Numbered from the stretch's first letter, positions 54,195 to 63,487 are shown. The stretch: DNA of 64,000 nt from Phycisphaerae bacterium (GCA_030429705.1 JAUIES010000002.1:684001-748000), one strand, 5' to 3'. The notes: generated by a model not told the origin, from the sequence alone. Numbers and translations are program-made.

Positions 54195-55241
54195 TCACTC
54201 CCGCCAATCGATCACAATCTTACCGAACTGATCGCCTGCTTCGAGTCGTTCGTATGCTGCGACGCACGCGCTCGATTTGTAGACTTTGTCGACAACCGGG
54301 GCGAGCCGTCCTGATCGGAAGAGGCTGGTCACCTCTCGAAACTCTTCGTTGGTTCCCATGGTCGAGCCGAGGATGCGAAGTTGGTTCCAGAAAATGCGAG
54401 CCAGGTCGGTCGTCGCATTCGGGCCGGTGGTGCAACCCGGCGTGACATAGGCACCGCCTCTGCCGAGCGATTTGATGCAGTTGAGGTGCGTGACTTTGCC
54501 GACGGAGTCCACAGCCATATCAACGCCGCGCCGACCGGTCCAGCTGCGGATATCGCGTGACCAGTCCTGCCCCTCGTCGAGGATGCCGAGTTCAGCACCG
54601 AGTTCTCGAGCCTGATCAAGTTTCCACTGATGACGGCTCGTGACACAGGTCGGGCAGCCCAGGTATCGGGCAATTGAGAGGGCGGCCGTCGCAACCCCCC
54701 CACCGATGCCCGGGATGAGCACGGTCTGACCCGGGCGGAGATCGCCTTTGGTGACCATCATGGAGTATGCTGTCAGGGCGCACAAGCCGAATGCCGCGGC
54801 TTGGACAGGGTCGGCCCCATCGACCGCTGCGAGGTTGTCTGCAGGGCACACGAACCGTTCGGCGTGAGCGCCAAAATGGTGTTCGCCGATTAGTTCATAT
54901 TCAGGCGCAAGCGTCGATCGGGGCGCTTCATCCGGACCGATACCACGGTTGATTTGCACGGCCGCATTGTAAATCACTTGTCGCCCGATCCATGCCGAGT
55001 CGACACCGGGACCGATGGACTCGACAATGCCGCAGCCATCACACCCGGAGACACGCGGGTACGCGAGGTCGAGCCCCGGCACGCCGCGGCCGACCCAGAG
55101 GTCCATGTGGTTCAACGCGGACGCAAGCGTGCGGATCACGACTTCGCCGGGTTTGGTCTCGATTGACGGCTCCCAATCATCACGCAGCGCGATATTGGGT
55201 GCGACCGGATTGCCTTGTTCTGTGACGACAATTGCTTTCAT
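54195..55241 (-). CDS. MDR-superfamily alcohol dehydrogenase/quinone oxidoreductase
   Basis: This 348-residue NAD(P)-dependent oxidoreductase starts at ATG 55241. The N-terminal GroES-like domain reads VVIRTLASALNHMDLWVGRG, PRVSGCDGCGIVESIGPGVD; the catalytic zinc Cys of classical ADHs is replaced by Asn (SALNHMD) and the four-Cys structural zinc lobe is missing. The Rossmann domain contains VLIPGIGGGVATAALSIARYLG and VDMAVDSVG. It is therefore closer to zinc-independent quinone oxidoreductases. The substrate is unknown. It is single, convergent with the ASCH gene. Confidence 0.85.
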   Translation of the reverse strand: MKAIVVTEQGNPVAPNIALRDDWEPSIETKPGEVVIRTLASALNHMDLWVGRGVPGLDLAYPRVSGCDGCGIVESIGPGVDSAWIGRQVIYNAAVQINRGIGPDEAPRSTLAPEYELIGEHHFGAHAERFVCPADNLAAVDGADPVQAAAFGLCALTAYSMMVTKGDLRPGQTVLIPGIGGGVATAALSIARYLGCPTCVTSRHQWKLDQARELGAELGILDEGQDWSRDIRSWTGRRGVDMAVDSVGKVTHLNCIKSLGRGGAYVTPGCTTGPNATTDLARIFWNQLRILGSTMGTNEEFREVTSLFRSGRLAPVVDKVYKSSACVAAYERLEAGDQFGKIVIDWRE

Positions 55242-55288
55242 GCACGAGTTTATGAGTCAAGCCACACGCGGGCGCTTCTGCGCATGAA

Positions 55289-55314
55289 AAACCCCTGGCC
55301 GAAACCAGGGGCTT
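55289..55314 (-). terminator. intrinsic terminator after rplS
   Basis: The stem CCCCTGG/CCAGGGG has a six-base loop. On the minus strand it is followed by GTTTTTTCATG. It lies 24 bases past the rplS stop and ends the trmD-rplS transcript. Confidence 0.9.
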
Positions 55315-55337
55315 GGTGAGGTTTCTGATGCTCGCGT

Positions 55338-55730
55338 TTACTTCTGAACGGTCGGCTGACCAGCGGTGTGCTTGAGGCCACGACGCTGATCGCGGAGACG
55401 ACGGCTCTTCCCGACGCGATCGCGGAGGTAGTACAGTTTGCTGCGTCGAGCGTCGCCCCGGCGAACGACTTCGATCTTGGCGATCATCGGGCTGTTGATC
55501 GGCCAGATGCGTTCAACGCCCTGGTTGTCAACGATGCGACGAACGCAGATCATCTCGTTCATGCCTCGGCCCTTGCGGCTGATCAGCACGCCTTGGAAGA
55601 TCTGAACGCGTTCTTTGGCACCTTCGATAATGCGTGCGTGGACATTGATCGTGTCGCCAACGCCCATGACCGGCAGATCGGTCTTGAGTGCATCGGCGTT
55701 CAGGCTTTCGATGAGTTGTTGCGTGCTCAT
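55338..55730 (-). CDS. rplS: 50S ribosomal protein L19
   Basis: This 130-residue protein starts at ATG 55730 with GAGGTG upstream. GDTINVHARIIEGAKERVQIFQGVLISRKGRG is the L19 core, and VERIWPINSPMIAKIEVVRRGDARRSKLYYLRDRVGKSRR is the conserved C-terminal half. A short extra tail (QPTVQK) follows. L19 lies at the 30S/50S interface. It is 35 bases after trmD, in the usual order. Confidence 0.96.
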   Translation of the reverse strand: MSTQQLIESLNADALKTDLPVMGVGDTINVHARIIEGAKERVQIFQGVLISRKGRGMNEMICVRRIVDNQGVERIWPINSPMIAKIEVVRRGDARRSKLYYLRDRVGKSRRLRDQRRGLKHTAGQPTVQK

Positions 55731-55765
55731 GGCGCACCTCGTTAAGGGTTGAATCGGAGTGACTT

Positions 55766-56590
55766 CTAGGATAGGCGTGGGCACAGGTCAGTGTCCACTG
55801 AGGAACCCGGTGAGCCCCCCAACAAATCCGGTCTTCTGGCGCGGGTGCGGCTGACCATTTGCTCGAGTCGCCAGCGGGCAACAGCGTCGTGATCGCCGCT
55901 CAGCAGCACATCGGGCACTGACATGCCCTTCCATTCGCGTGGGCGTGTGTAGTGCGGGCAATCGAGCAAACGGGCATCAGGGGTGATACCCAGGTCTCGG
56001 CACCACTTGCGCAAGTGCTTGGAGTTGATGGGTGAGCCATCCGGGTTATCGGACGGTACTGGCGAGAACGAGTCTTGCACGGCGGACGCCTCATCACCGA
56101 GCACACCGGGGAGGAGCCGAACCACGGCGTCAATAAGGACGAGCGCAGCCAACTCGCCGCTGGAGAGAACGAAATCGCCGACACTAATCTCGAGAGGTTC
56201 AAGCCGATCGATCGCTCGTTGGTCGATGCCCTCGTAATGCCCTGCAATCAGGAGCAACCGAGGCTGCGTCGAAAGCCGTTCGACCAGTGGCTGGGTCAAT
56301 GGAGTGCCCTGCGGTGTCAGCAGGATCCGTGTTGCTGGTGCTTCGTGCTGCCGTTCGACCGCCTGGACTGCATCCCAGATCGGTTGACAAGTCATCACCA
56401 TGCCCGGGCCGCCGCCAAACGGTCGATCGTCGGTCTTGTCGTGTTTGTTGTGCGTGAAATCACGGATGTTGGTCGGGTGGTAGGAGACTGCCCCGGCTGC
56501 AGCTGCGCGGGCGGGAATGGACACGCCGAGAACACCGGGTGGATCTGCACTGAATATCTCGGGAAATGTTGTCAGAATATCTATTCGCAT
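55766..56590 (-). CDS. trmD: tRNA (guanine(37)-N1)-methyltransferase
   Basis: This 274-residue SPOUT methyltransferase contains DDRPFGGGPGMVM (57-66), LIAGHYEGIDQRAID (114-128), SVGDFVLSSGELAALVLIDAV (137-156) and LLDCPHYTRP (208-217). These make up the trefoil-knot SAM site. It methylates G37 next to the anticodon to prevent frameshifting. About 30 residues are inserted between EASAVQDSF and LLDCPHYTRP compared with the usual enzyme. ATG at 56590 has only a weak ribosome-binding site. The expected upstream genes rpsP and rimM are not adjacent; a plus-strand methyltransferase lies there instead. Confidence 0.95.
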   Translation of the reverse strand: MRIDILTTFPEIFSADPPGVLGVSIPARAAAAGAVSYHPTNIRDFTHNKHDKTDDRPFGGGPGMVMTCQPIWDAVQAVERQHEAPATRILLTPQGTPLTQPLVERLSTQPRLLLIAGHYEGIDQRAIDRLEPLEISVGDFVLSSGELAALVLIDAVVRLLPGVLGDEASAVQDSFSPVPSDNPDGSPINSKHLRKWCRDLGITPDARLLDCPHYTRPREWKGMSVPDVLLSGDHDAVARWRLEQMVSRTRARRPDLLGGSPGSSVDTDLCPRLS

Positions 56591-56725
56591 GGACAGGAAA
56601 CCCTAGCCGATTGATTCCACCGGGCGCGGGTGTTGCTCCTATGATTCGCTCTGTTCGCGCTTTTTGGAAGTGTGAATCGCGCCAAGCAGCATGCAGCACC
56701 AACACGAAGGAAGAGGGTCAACCGC

Positions 56726-57655
56726 ATGATCGAGCAAACGCTGGACCAAGAACATCAGATCGAAGCCCTCACCGAACGGATCGAATCTCTCGAAAAGCGC
56801 AACAGTGAACTGAGCACCATGCTCGAATATCTGCACTATTGGACGATTCGCAGCGATGAGAATATGCGTGATGTCATCTCGAAGATCGGCGGCCTGCCTG
56901 AAGCCGAGAAGGACACGCGAAGCATTTTCGAGATCAAATGGCAGAAACTCAACAAAGGTGTCAGCGGGCTTGAAAACCCGGAACATAAAGCCGTGGTTGC
57001 GGACACCGTCATGCGTTGGACCGGATTGCCTGCAGAATGGTTTCAGGGCAAGCGTGCTCTCGATGCTGGTTGCGGCGACGGGCGGCTGAGTTATGGTCTG
57101 TGCGAACTTGGTGCGACGGTGACCTCGATGGATCAATCGACCAAGGGCGTCGAACGAACCGTCGGCTACTGCAAAGAGTTCCCAGGGCATCGCGGTATCG
57201 TGTGGAACCTGCTCGACAGGTATACAGAAGAGCCAGAGAGTTTTGACCTCGTGCTCAGTTTCGGCGTCGTGCACTGCACGGGCGATACGCGCAAGGCAAT
57301 GGCGAATCTGTCATCGCTGGTCAAGCCGGGCGGGTACCTCGCGTTGATGGTGTACGGCTATCCGAGGCCGGAGAAACCAAACGACTTCCTGCACATGGTG
57401 CGGAAGGAGCGCGTACGTCAAGCGATCCGGCATATGACCGGTGACCAGGCGATTGCGTACATTCAGGACCTGCTCGACGCTGGAGCGATGAAGGGCGATG
57501 CGCGAGGCTGGTACGACGCGACGGCACCGCGCGTCGAAGACCACTACACCTTTGAGCAGATGCATCTGATGATGCAGGAACTTGGGTATGAGGACATCGA
57601 GTTGCTCGATGACAAGATCCGCAACATTGCCATTCGTGGCCGCAAACCTGCGTAG
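56726..57655 (+). CDS. SAM-dependent methyltransferase with N-terminal coiled coil
   Basis: This 309-residue protein starts at ATG 56726 with GAGGG 8 bases upstream. Residues 1-40 form a coiled coil (EQTLDQEHQIEALTERIESL). The class I methyltransferase fold follows, with RALDAGCGDGRLSYGLCELG as motif I, VLSFGVVHCTGDTRKAM around motif IV and VKPGGYLALMVYGY as the following beta strand. The C-terminal part (RQAIRHMTGDQAIAYIQDLL, EDHYTFEQMHLMMQELGY) is helical. Substrate is unknown; the pattern is like ubiquinone/sugar or small-molecule methyltransferases. It lies between rpsP and trmD on the opposite strand. Confidence 0.87.
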   Translation: MIEQTLDQEHQIEALTERIESLEKRNSELSTMLEYLHYWTIRSDENMRDVISKIGGLPEAEKDTRSIFEIKWQKLNKGVSGLENPEHKAVVADTVMRWTGLPAEWFQGKRALDAGCGDGRLSYGLCELGATVTSMDQSTKGVERTVGYCKEFPGHRGIVWNLLDRYTEEPESFDLVLSFGVVHCTGDTRKAMANLSSLVKPGGYLALMVYGYPRPEKPNDFLHMVRKERVRQAIRHMTGDQAIAYIQDLLDAGAMKGDARGWYDATAPRVEDHYTFEQMHLMMQELGYEDIELLDDKIRNIAIRGRKPA

Positions 57656-57690
57656 TCTCGAACTCCATCAAGGGTCCCAAAATCAAAGAA

Positions 57691-57717
57691 GCCCCCGAGT
57701 CATTGACTTGGGGGCTA
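57691..57717. terminator. bidirectional intrinsic terminator
   Basis: AGCCCCC pairs with GGGGGCT and the stem continues GAGTC/GACTT with one G-T pair. On the plus strand it runs into ACTTCTTTTTTTT, ending the methyltransferase transcript; on the minus strand TTCTTTGATTTT follows, ending the rpsP transcript. Confidence 0.9.
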
Positions 57718-57738
57718 CTTCTTTTTTTTATTACAGAT

Positions 57739-58359
57739 TTATTCTGAGGCGGCTTCTTCTTCAGCCGGTGCTTCTGCTGCAGCTGCGGCTTCTTCTTCAG
57801 CCTTGGCTTTGGCTTCAGCAGCCGCTTTGGCTGCCTTGGCATCTTCGTCTGCTTTGGTTGCGGCGGCAACTGCTGCGGTTGCCGATTCAGCTGCCTTCGT
57901 TGCCTCTGCAACATTCGCTGCAGCGACGGCCGACTTCACACTTTTCAATGCGTCATTGGCATCGCTCAGGAATGACGACACATCGGCTTCTGAGGAACCG
58001 GCGAGTTCACCGATCGTGGCGACCGCTGCTTCTGCCGTCTTCAAAGATGACTTGGCTTCGACACGAGCGCGGGCTGCAGCGCGACGACGCTCCCAGTCCG
58101 CTTTGCGCTTTTCGGGCAGAAGATCGAGGCGACCGAGCATGTTCTCGACGGTTTCGCTCGGCTGGGCACCTTGGCTGAGCCAGTATTGCACACGCTCGGT
58201 GTTCAGTTCGAGTTGCTTGGATTCATCCTTCTCGACGGGGTTGTACCAGCCCAGGCGCTCAATAACGGCACCGTTGCGGCGGGTGCGTTGGTCGATGGCA
58301 CAAATACGATAAAAGGGACGATGGGTGCGCCCAAGGCGCTGCATACGAAGTCGGACCAT
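57739..58359 (-). CDS. rpsP: 30S ribosomal protein S16 with long Ala/Lys/Glu-rich tail
   Basis: This 206-residue protein starts at ATG 58359 with GGAGG upstream. Residues 1-85 are S16 (VRLRMQRLGRTHRPFYRICAID, RNGAVIERLGWYNPV, LNTERVQYWLSQGAQPSETV). Ordinary S16 is about 80-90 residues. Here about 120 residues follow: a helical stretch with AVATIGELAGSSEADVSSF, then a repetitive Ala/Lys/Glu tail ending in EEEAAAAAEAPAEEE. The tail predicts a charged helix or disordered region. rimM does not follow; the terminator is directly behind rpsP. Confidence 0.95.
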   Translation of the reverse strand: MVRLRMQRLGRTHRPFYRICAIDQRTRRNGAVIERLGWYNPVEKDESKQLELNTERVQYWLSQGAQPSETVENMLGRLDLLPEKRKADWERRRAAARARVEAKSSLKTAEAAVATIGELAGSSEADVSSFLSDANDALKSVKSAVAAANVAEATKAAESATAAVAAATKADEDAKAAKAAAEAKAKAEEEAAAAAEAPAEEEAASE

Positions 58360-58540
58360 TGGTCCTCCAGAGGATGTGCGTTCAACGCAGGCGTTGCCTG
58401 AGTTGAGACGCCGGCCACGCCGCGCGCTTGTGCACGCGGCCGATCGACCAGGCAACCCGCAACGCTGCGGACCCGGTGATCACCGTGAAACGGATTGTTG
58501 GCTCCGACTCCGGTCAGTTCAACCCGGTCGAAAACTGCGA

Positions 58541-61500
58541 TCAGGGGCACCCGGCGGAGAAAATGCCAAGGAACGCCTGCACATCGAAGAAATCGAACAC
58601 CCCATCTGGCACGATATTGGCTGATGGATCCTCAGCGGCGAAGGCCTGCAGGAATGACTGTACATCGAAGAAGTCGACCTGGGTATCGCCGTTGAAGTCG
58701 GCAAGGCACGCGTTCACGGTTAGTGTGGCTGACTGACTGATGACCTCGCCGCATGGGTTCGACACGACCACATCGTACATGCCAGCGTCGGCCGTCTGGA
58801 CATCAGTCAAAGTCAGCGTCGGACTCCCTGCGTTGGGGATTGTGATGCCGTTGCGTCGCCAGGTATAAGCAAGTGGCGAGGAACCACTGGCGGTGACGGC
58901 AAACTCGACCGTCGCACCAATAGACACCGTCTGATCAAGTGGGTGATCAACAACAGACGGCGCGACCAAACCCGCTGCCCAACAGACGGCGTTCTCGAGC
59001 AAATGTTGCCCGTGATGGGTCGCGGTAAGCCAACTGTTGTCTTCAAAGAACAAGAACACGCGCCTGTCAGGAGCGGTCTGCCCGCCGAGCAACTGTGCCC
59101 CCACTTCAGCAGCAATGATGGTGGCATCACCTGTTGCACCGGCGCGCGTCGCGAGGACGGTGGCACCGGGAGCGTACTGCGAGAACCCCACACTCATCGT
59201 CGATGGTGCACTAAAGACACTCAACGCCCCCACCCCGTGACCGGTTGTGATCGGGTGCGTGTTCTCGAGGATAGAGATGGCGGTGACATCGCCGACGGTG
59301 TTCCCACTCTCTGCGAGACCCATCCGATCAGCACGGAGCAGGGCCTGCTCCCAGAAGACGACCGGGACCGGAACACCGACGAACTCACCTGCGACATTGC
59401 CCGAGTTGGTGGTTGATGAAATCACAACGATGTCATATTCGGCTGCGAGCGTTGTGGCATTTGGACGATTGCCAGGTTCATCGTCATAAACCAAGACTTC
59501 AAAACCAAGTTGACCGAGGTGTGTCGCGATAGCAGCATCGGATGCAGATGGGCTGGCATTCCCACCGATGATTGCGACGCGCACCGGTACACCAACACGC
59601 ACGAACCCGGGTTTTTGTGTCACACGGATACCATGGTCGCCGGTGACGGTCAGGCGGACATCGTAAATTCCGTCGTTGGCATAGGTGTGAGATGGGTGTT
59701 GAGCGGTACTGGTGGTGCCATCACCAAACTCCCAAAGCCACGCTGTCGGATTTGGCACCGTTGATAGATCGGTGAAATCAACCAACAACGGCGCCGCGCC
59801 CGTGGTGGGTGTGGCTGCGAAATCGGCATCGCCTACGAATCGAATGCGAAGCACCTGAGCGCCACGATCAATCGGGCTTGCGTAATCCTGATCTTTGTAG
59901 AGGTCTGTGAAGTAGAGACCGTCCGGTCCTGCGGCGATCCCGACGGCGGTTGCTTTGCCATTACTGACATACTCGACAAGCGTGTTCGGTCCTGAGATGA
60001 CGGTGCCGTCCGGTGCGAGTTCAAACTCGATGACGCGCTTTCCGCGGGACTGCGGCCCGGTTGCGTAGGTCGGACCACTCTCTGTGACGAAAGCGCGGTC
60101 CTGTGCCCATGCCGGGAACCCTGATCCATCGAAGATGGATGGGTCGACAAAGGTCATGTTGGTCGGCGCGTGGGCGGGGTCCCAGTTGTAGAGCGCGAAG
60201 TTGAACATGCTCTCATTTGAACCGTCCCACAGATAGTTGATGCCTTCATCGATGACCATCATGCGATCAACGCTTGGCCCATTCTCGACAGCGTAGTGTT
60301 CGTTGGTCGAGGGTCGCCATGCCCCCCCGAACGGATTGCGCAGGCCATATGCAAAGATGTAGTCGCGTGAGTCGATCCCATTGCCAGCGTTGTAGAACGG
60401 ATTGTCGGTAGGAGCCGAACCATCGAGATTCAGCCGCAGCACTTTGCCTCGATATGAGTTCAGGTTCTGACCCGTCGAGGCATCGAATCCGTCGCCCATG
60501 TGAACATACAGCTTCCCATCCGGACCGAACGAGAAGTTTGATATCTGGTGTGACTGCCCTTGCGTTTCGCCGAACATGTCGAGGAGGACGGTTTCATTGT
60601 CAGCGGTGAGCCCGCCATCGGAACTCGAAAACCGTGAGATGCGCGGGTAGTGCGGTCCGCCCGGATCGCGCAAGTACCCGGCAAAGACATCACCCGTGAC
60701 GGGATCAACAACGATGCCGGTCAGCCCCTGCTCACCTGATCCAGGGAAGTTACCCGTCGGGTTAAAGTTGAGCAAACCCGTGACATAGTCAGACACCACG
60801 CCTGCGTTGGTGACGACTTTGATTGTGCCATAGAGTTCGGTGACATAGTAAAGTGGGTCTTCGGGGTTGGGCCCTGGGTTGGGCACAAAAGCGATGTTGA
60901 CCGGCAGTTGAAAACCAGAAGCAACGACTTCAACGACATACCCGCTCTGTCGAACAGCCCACGGGACGGGTGCCCCTCGAACCAGATCCGAAAAGTCTGG
61001 CTCGGTCTGTCCTTCTGTCGCGGTGTAGGTTGCACCCGATTCTGCGATCCAATACAGCCGATCAGTTCCCGGTGCGATGCGCACTGACGGGATGTAGACC
61101 GTCACTTCGTTGCCTTCGTCCGTGGTAAAGGTGAGGTCCGTCTCCGGCATCACCAGGTCTTTGCTGAAACTTCCTGGGGAGAGGCGCACACGAGCGGGCT
61201 CGTGTGAACCGATCGATGCTGGGTTCGTCAAAAAGTTGCTCGACCCGTCAAAGCCGTCGATACGCAAGATTGTCTCGCCAACCGGTGATTCGATGGTGAG
61301 GCTCGGTTGCGTTGATGCGGTCGGCAGGATGTAGGGCAAGCCGGTCGTGTCGTTCCAGGTGGGCGACGGACTGTCGACGATGTCATCGAGTTCGAGCGGA
61401 TTGATGGCTGTCGGCGAAGTGGTGGTGAAAAACCGATTTGCCCAGTTGCTCCACTCGGTCGCGCCATCGCCGCTTGAGTCTCGGTGCCGAACACGCAGCA

Positions 61501-61837
61501 GATAATCGGTGTCATGGAGCAACTCGGATCGTCCGGCGTGCGAACCCATGAAGACCCCGTCACCCAGGTGCGTATGCACGCGTTCGACGCCTCCGATACA
61601 GTTGATGGTCCAGATGCGTTCAGCGGGGAACTCGGTCCAGACCTCCCAGTTTGAACACAGGTGTGTGTCGCCGGGGTCTGCGTCCATGAACGGGCCGCAC
61701 TCCATATGGACATCAGACGGGTTGACCAATTGGCCGTCGAACTCGGGTTCATTGATCACGGGGATCGCAGGCGGAACATTTGCGGTTGCCAATGACGCAC
61801 AGAACACAACCACACTCAACAGACACAACTTGAACAT
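58541..61837 (-). CDS. large secreted PQQ-dependent sugar-dehydrogenase-like protein with PKD, Ig and dockerin-like domains
   Basis: This protein of 1098 residues starts at ATG 61837 with GGGGAG 6 bases upstream and a signal peptide (FKLCLLSVVVFCASLATA). Domains in order: a fibronectin/beta-sandwich-like region to about residue 290; a glucose/sorbosone dehydrogenase propeller (about 295-660: VASGFQLPVNIAFVPN, GSGEQGLTGIVVDP, FSFGPDGKLYVHMGDG, IFAYGLRNPFGGAWRP, GIAAGPDGLYFTDLY); a PKD domain (WLWEFGDGTTSTAQHPSHTY); a ThuA/GATase-like segment (VRVAIIGGN, HPITTGHGVG); an Ig-like domain (YTWRRNGITI, DAGMYDVVVSNPCGE); and a C-terminal dockerin-like repeat (CLADFNGDTQVDFFDVQSFL). It is exported. 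Substrate and cofactor use are not shown. Confidence 0.87.
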   Translation of the reverse strand: MFKLCLLSVVVFCASLATANVPPAIPVINEPEFDGQLVNPSDVHMECGPFMDADPGDTHLCSNWEVWTEFPAERIWTINCIGGVERVHTHLGDGVFMGSHAGRSELLHDTDYLLRVRHRDSSGDGATEWSNWANRFFTTTSPTAINPLELDDIVDSPSPTWNDTTGLPYILPTASTQPSLTIESPVGETILRIDGFDGSSNFLTNPASIGSHEPARVRLSPGSFSKDLVMPETDLTFTTDEGNEVTVYIPSVRIAPGTDRLYWIAESGATYTATEGQTEPDFSDLVRGAPVPWAVRQSGYVVEVVASGFQLPVNIAFVPNPGPNPEDPLYYVTELYGTIKVVTNAGVVSDYVTGLLNFNPTGNFPGSGEQGLTGIVVDPVTGDVFAGYLRDPGGPHYPRISRFSSSDGGLTADNETVLLDMFGETQGQSHQISNFSFGPDGKLYVHMGDGFDASTGQNLNSYRGKVLRLNLDGSAPTDNPFYNAGNGIDSRDYIFAYGLRNPFGGAWRPSTNEHYAVENGPSVDRMMVIDEGINYLWDGSNESMFNFALYNWDPAHAPTNMTFVDPSIFDGSGFPAWAQDRAFVTESGPTYATGPQSRGKRVIEFELAPDGTVISGPNTLVEYVSNGKATAVGIAAGPDGLYFTDLYKDQDYASPIDRGAQVLRIRFVGDADFAATPTTGAAPLLVDFTDLSTVPNPTAWLWEFGDGTTSTAQHPSHTYANDGIYDVRLTVTGDHGIRVTQKPGFVRVGVPVRVAIIGGNASPSASDAAIATHLGQLGFEVLVYDDEPGNRPNATTLAAEYDIVVISSTTNSGNVAGEFVGVPVPVVFWEQALLRADRMGLAESGNTVGDVTAISILENTHPITTGHGVGALSVFSAPSTMSVGFSQYAPGATVLATRAGATGDATIIAAEVGAQLLGGQTAPDRRVFLFFEDNSWLTATHHGQHLLENAVCWAAGLVAPSVVDHPLDQTVSIGATVEFAVTASGSSPLAYTWRRNGITIPNAGSPTLTLTDVQTADAGMYDVVVSNPCGEVISQSATLTVNACLADFNGDTQVDFFDVQSFLQAFAAEDPSANIVPDGVFDFFDVQAFLGIFSAGCP

Positions 61838-61975
61838 ACAGATCTCCCCTTTACACATCGCTGGCGTACGTATCGCCTGCACTGCGACGGTTCAGTGTAG
61901 CGAAATCGACAAGATCTTGAAACTGGTTCTTCGAATTCGGAAGTGACTGCGACAAAGACCGAGACAAAACACCAC

Positions 61976-63442
61976 TCATGACTGCGGCGGTTTCAGCGCT
62001 CGACGCAGGATTTTGCCAGTGCCGTTGCGAGGAAGCGATTCGATGTGTATTGCCCGTTTTGGGACCTTGTAGCCTGCGAGTTTCGTTCGACAGTGGGCGA
62101 TGATCGACTTGTCGTCGAACACCGCATCGGCTTCTAACTCGATAAACGCGATTGGCACCTCGCCGCGGACGGGATCAGGTTGCGCAATCACAGCCGATGC
62201 GGTGACCGAAGGATGTTCGTTGAGCACTTCTTCAATCTCACGGGGAAACACATTTTCGCCACCGATGATGAGCATCTCCTTGATGCGTCCGGTGATATAG
62301 AGGTGCCCGTCTTCATCGAACCGAGCCATGTCTCCCGTGCGGAATCGCCCGATCTCGTCGAATGCGGCTGCCGACTCTGAAGGCAGTTTGTAATACCCAC
62401 GCATGACATTCGGCCCGGCGATGCGCAGTTCACCTTCATGACCGAGACCGACTTCTTCGCCCGTCTGTTCATGCACGATGTGTTGAACGACACCGGGCAG
62501 TGGTTTGCCGACCGATTTGTGTTTGTACTCTTGCGGCCTGCACCAGTTGGTCACCGGTGAGGTTTCCGTCAAACCATACCCTTCAGCGATTGACACACCG
62601 AAGCGTTCTTGGAACCGCCTGGCCACATCGGCGGGCAGGGGTTCGCCGCCGGAAACTGCGAAGCGCAGTGACGAGAAGTCGTCAGGCTTCGCACTCTTGA
62701 CCTGCAGTATCGCTGCATACATCGACGGAATCGCAACGAACATTGCCGGGCGATGCGTGCGAAACAGGTCGACGATGCGTGTGGGAACGAATCGTGCGGT
62801 GTAGACAACCTTGAGCCCGGCTGTCAACGGCAGGAGTGTCAACACGGTGAGGCCGAACGAGTGGAACTGCGGCAACACACCACAGAACACATCTGATTGT
62901 TCGAAGTGGACCCAGTTAAGCACTTGATTGATATTGGCTGCCAGATTGCCGTGCGTGAGCATGACGCCTTTGGGCTTGCCGCTGGTTCCTGAGGTGTAGA
63001 GGATAACAGCGAGGTCACCGGGCTCTGCAGATGCCGGCCAACGCGGGCTGGGGATGCCATCGAGTTTCAATGACTCAAGCGTGACGAGATGATCGACCCT
63101 CGGCGGCTCGGAGAGAAACTCGAGCATCGGTTCTGCAGTCAGGATGATGTCGGTCTCACAATCATCGACGACATATTGCAGTTCATCGGGCTTGAGCAGG
63201 TAGTTGAGTGGTACCAATGTTCGGCCCAGCATCCAGCAGGCCAGAGCCGCGATGGGGAACGCCCCACTTGTCGGCAGCATCACCCCGACATGAGGGGTCT
63301 TGGACCTGGCCTCGATGGCATCGGCGAGATTCATGGCTGCAACCAGAATCTCGATCCCCCGGTACGATCGCCTGTCGTCGACGACCGTGGTTTTGGTTGG
63401 ATGCGTGATGAGTCTTCGAATGATGGGCCAGTGAACGCTCAT
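61976..63442 (-). CDS. acyl-CoA synthetase/AMP-dependent ligase
   Basis: This 488-residue ANL-superfamily enzyme starts at ATG 63442, since the upstream frame is low-complexity and unlike the family. ILYTSGTSGKPKGVMLTHGNL is the AMP-binding P-loop. EGYGLTETSPV (A5), FRTGDMARFDEDGHLYITGRIKEMLIIGGENVFP (A7-A8 hinge) and LPRNGTGKILRR with the catalytic Lys (A10) follow. It activates a carboxylic acid (probably a fatty acid) as acyl-AMP and then acyl-CoA. The substrate cannot be read. It is divergent from the lipoprotein gene across 45 bases. Confidence 0.92.
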   Translation of the reverse strand: MSVHWPIIRRLITHPTKTTVVDDRRSYRGIEILVAAMNLADAIEARSKTPHVGVMLPTSGAFPIAALACWMLGRTLVPLNYLLKPDELQYVVDDCETDIILTAEPMLEFLSEPPRVDHLVTLESLKLDGIPSPRWPASAEPGDLAVILYTSGTSGKPKGVMLTHGNLAANINQVLNWVHFEQSDVFCGVLPQFHSFGLTVLTLLPLTAGLKVVYTARFVPTRIVDLFRTHRPAMFVAIPSMYAAILQVKSAKPDDFSSLRFAVSGGEPLPADVARRFQERFGVSIAEGYGLTETSPVTNWCRPQEYKHKSVGKPLPGVVQHIVHEQTGEEVGLGHEGELRIAGPNVMRGYYKLPSESAAAFDEIGRFRTGDMARFDEDGHLYITGRIKEMLIIGGENVFPREIEEVLNEHPSVTASAVIAQPDPVRGEVPIAFIELEADAVFDDKSIIAHCRTKLAGYKVPKRAIHIESLPRNGTGKILRRALKPPQS

Positions 63443-63487
63443 GTGGTGTGCAGCTTCCTGATAGAGTGATTCGGACGGAGTGATGAT

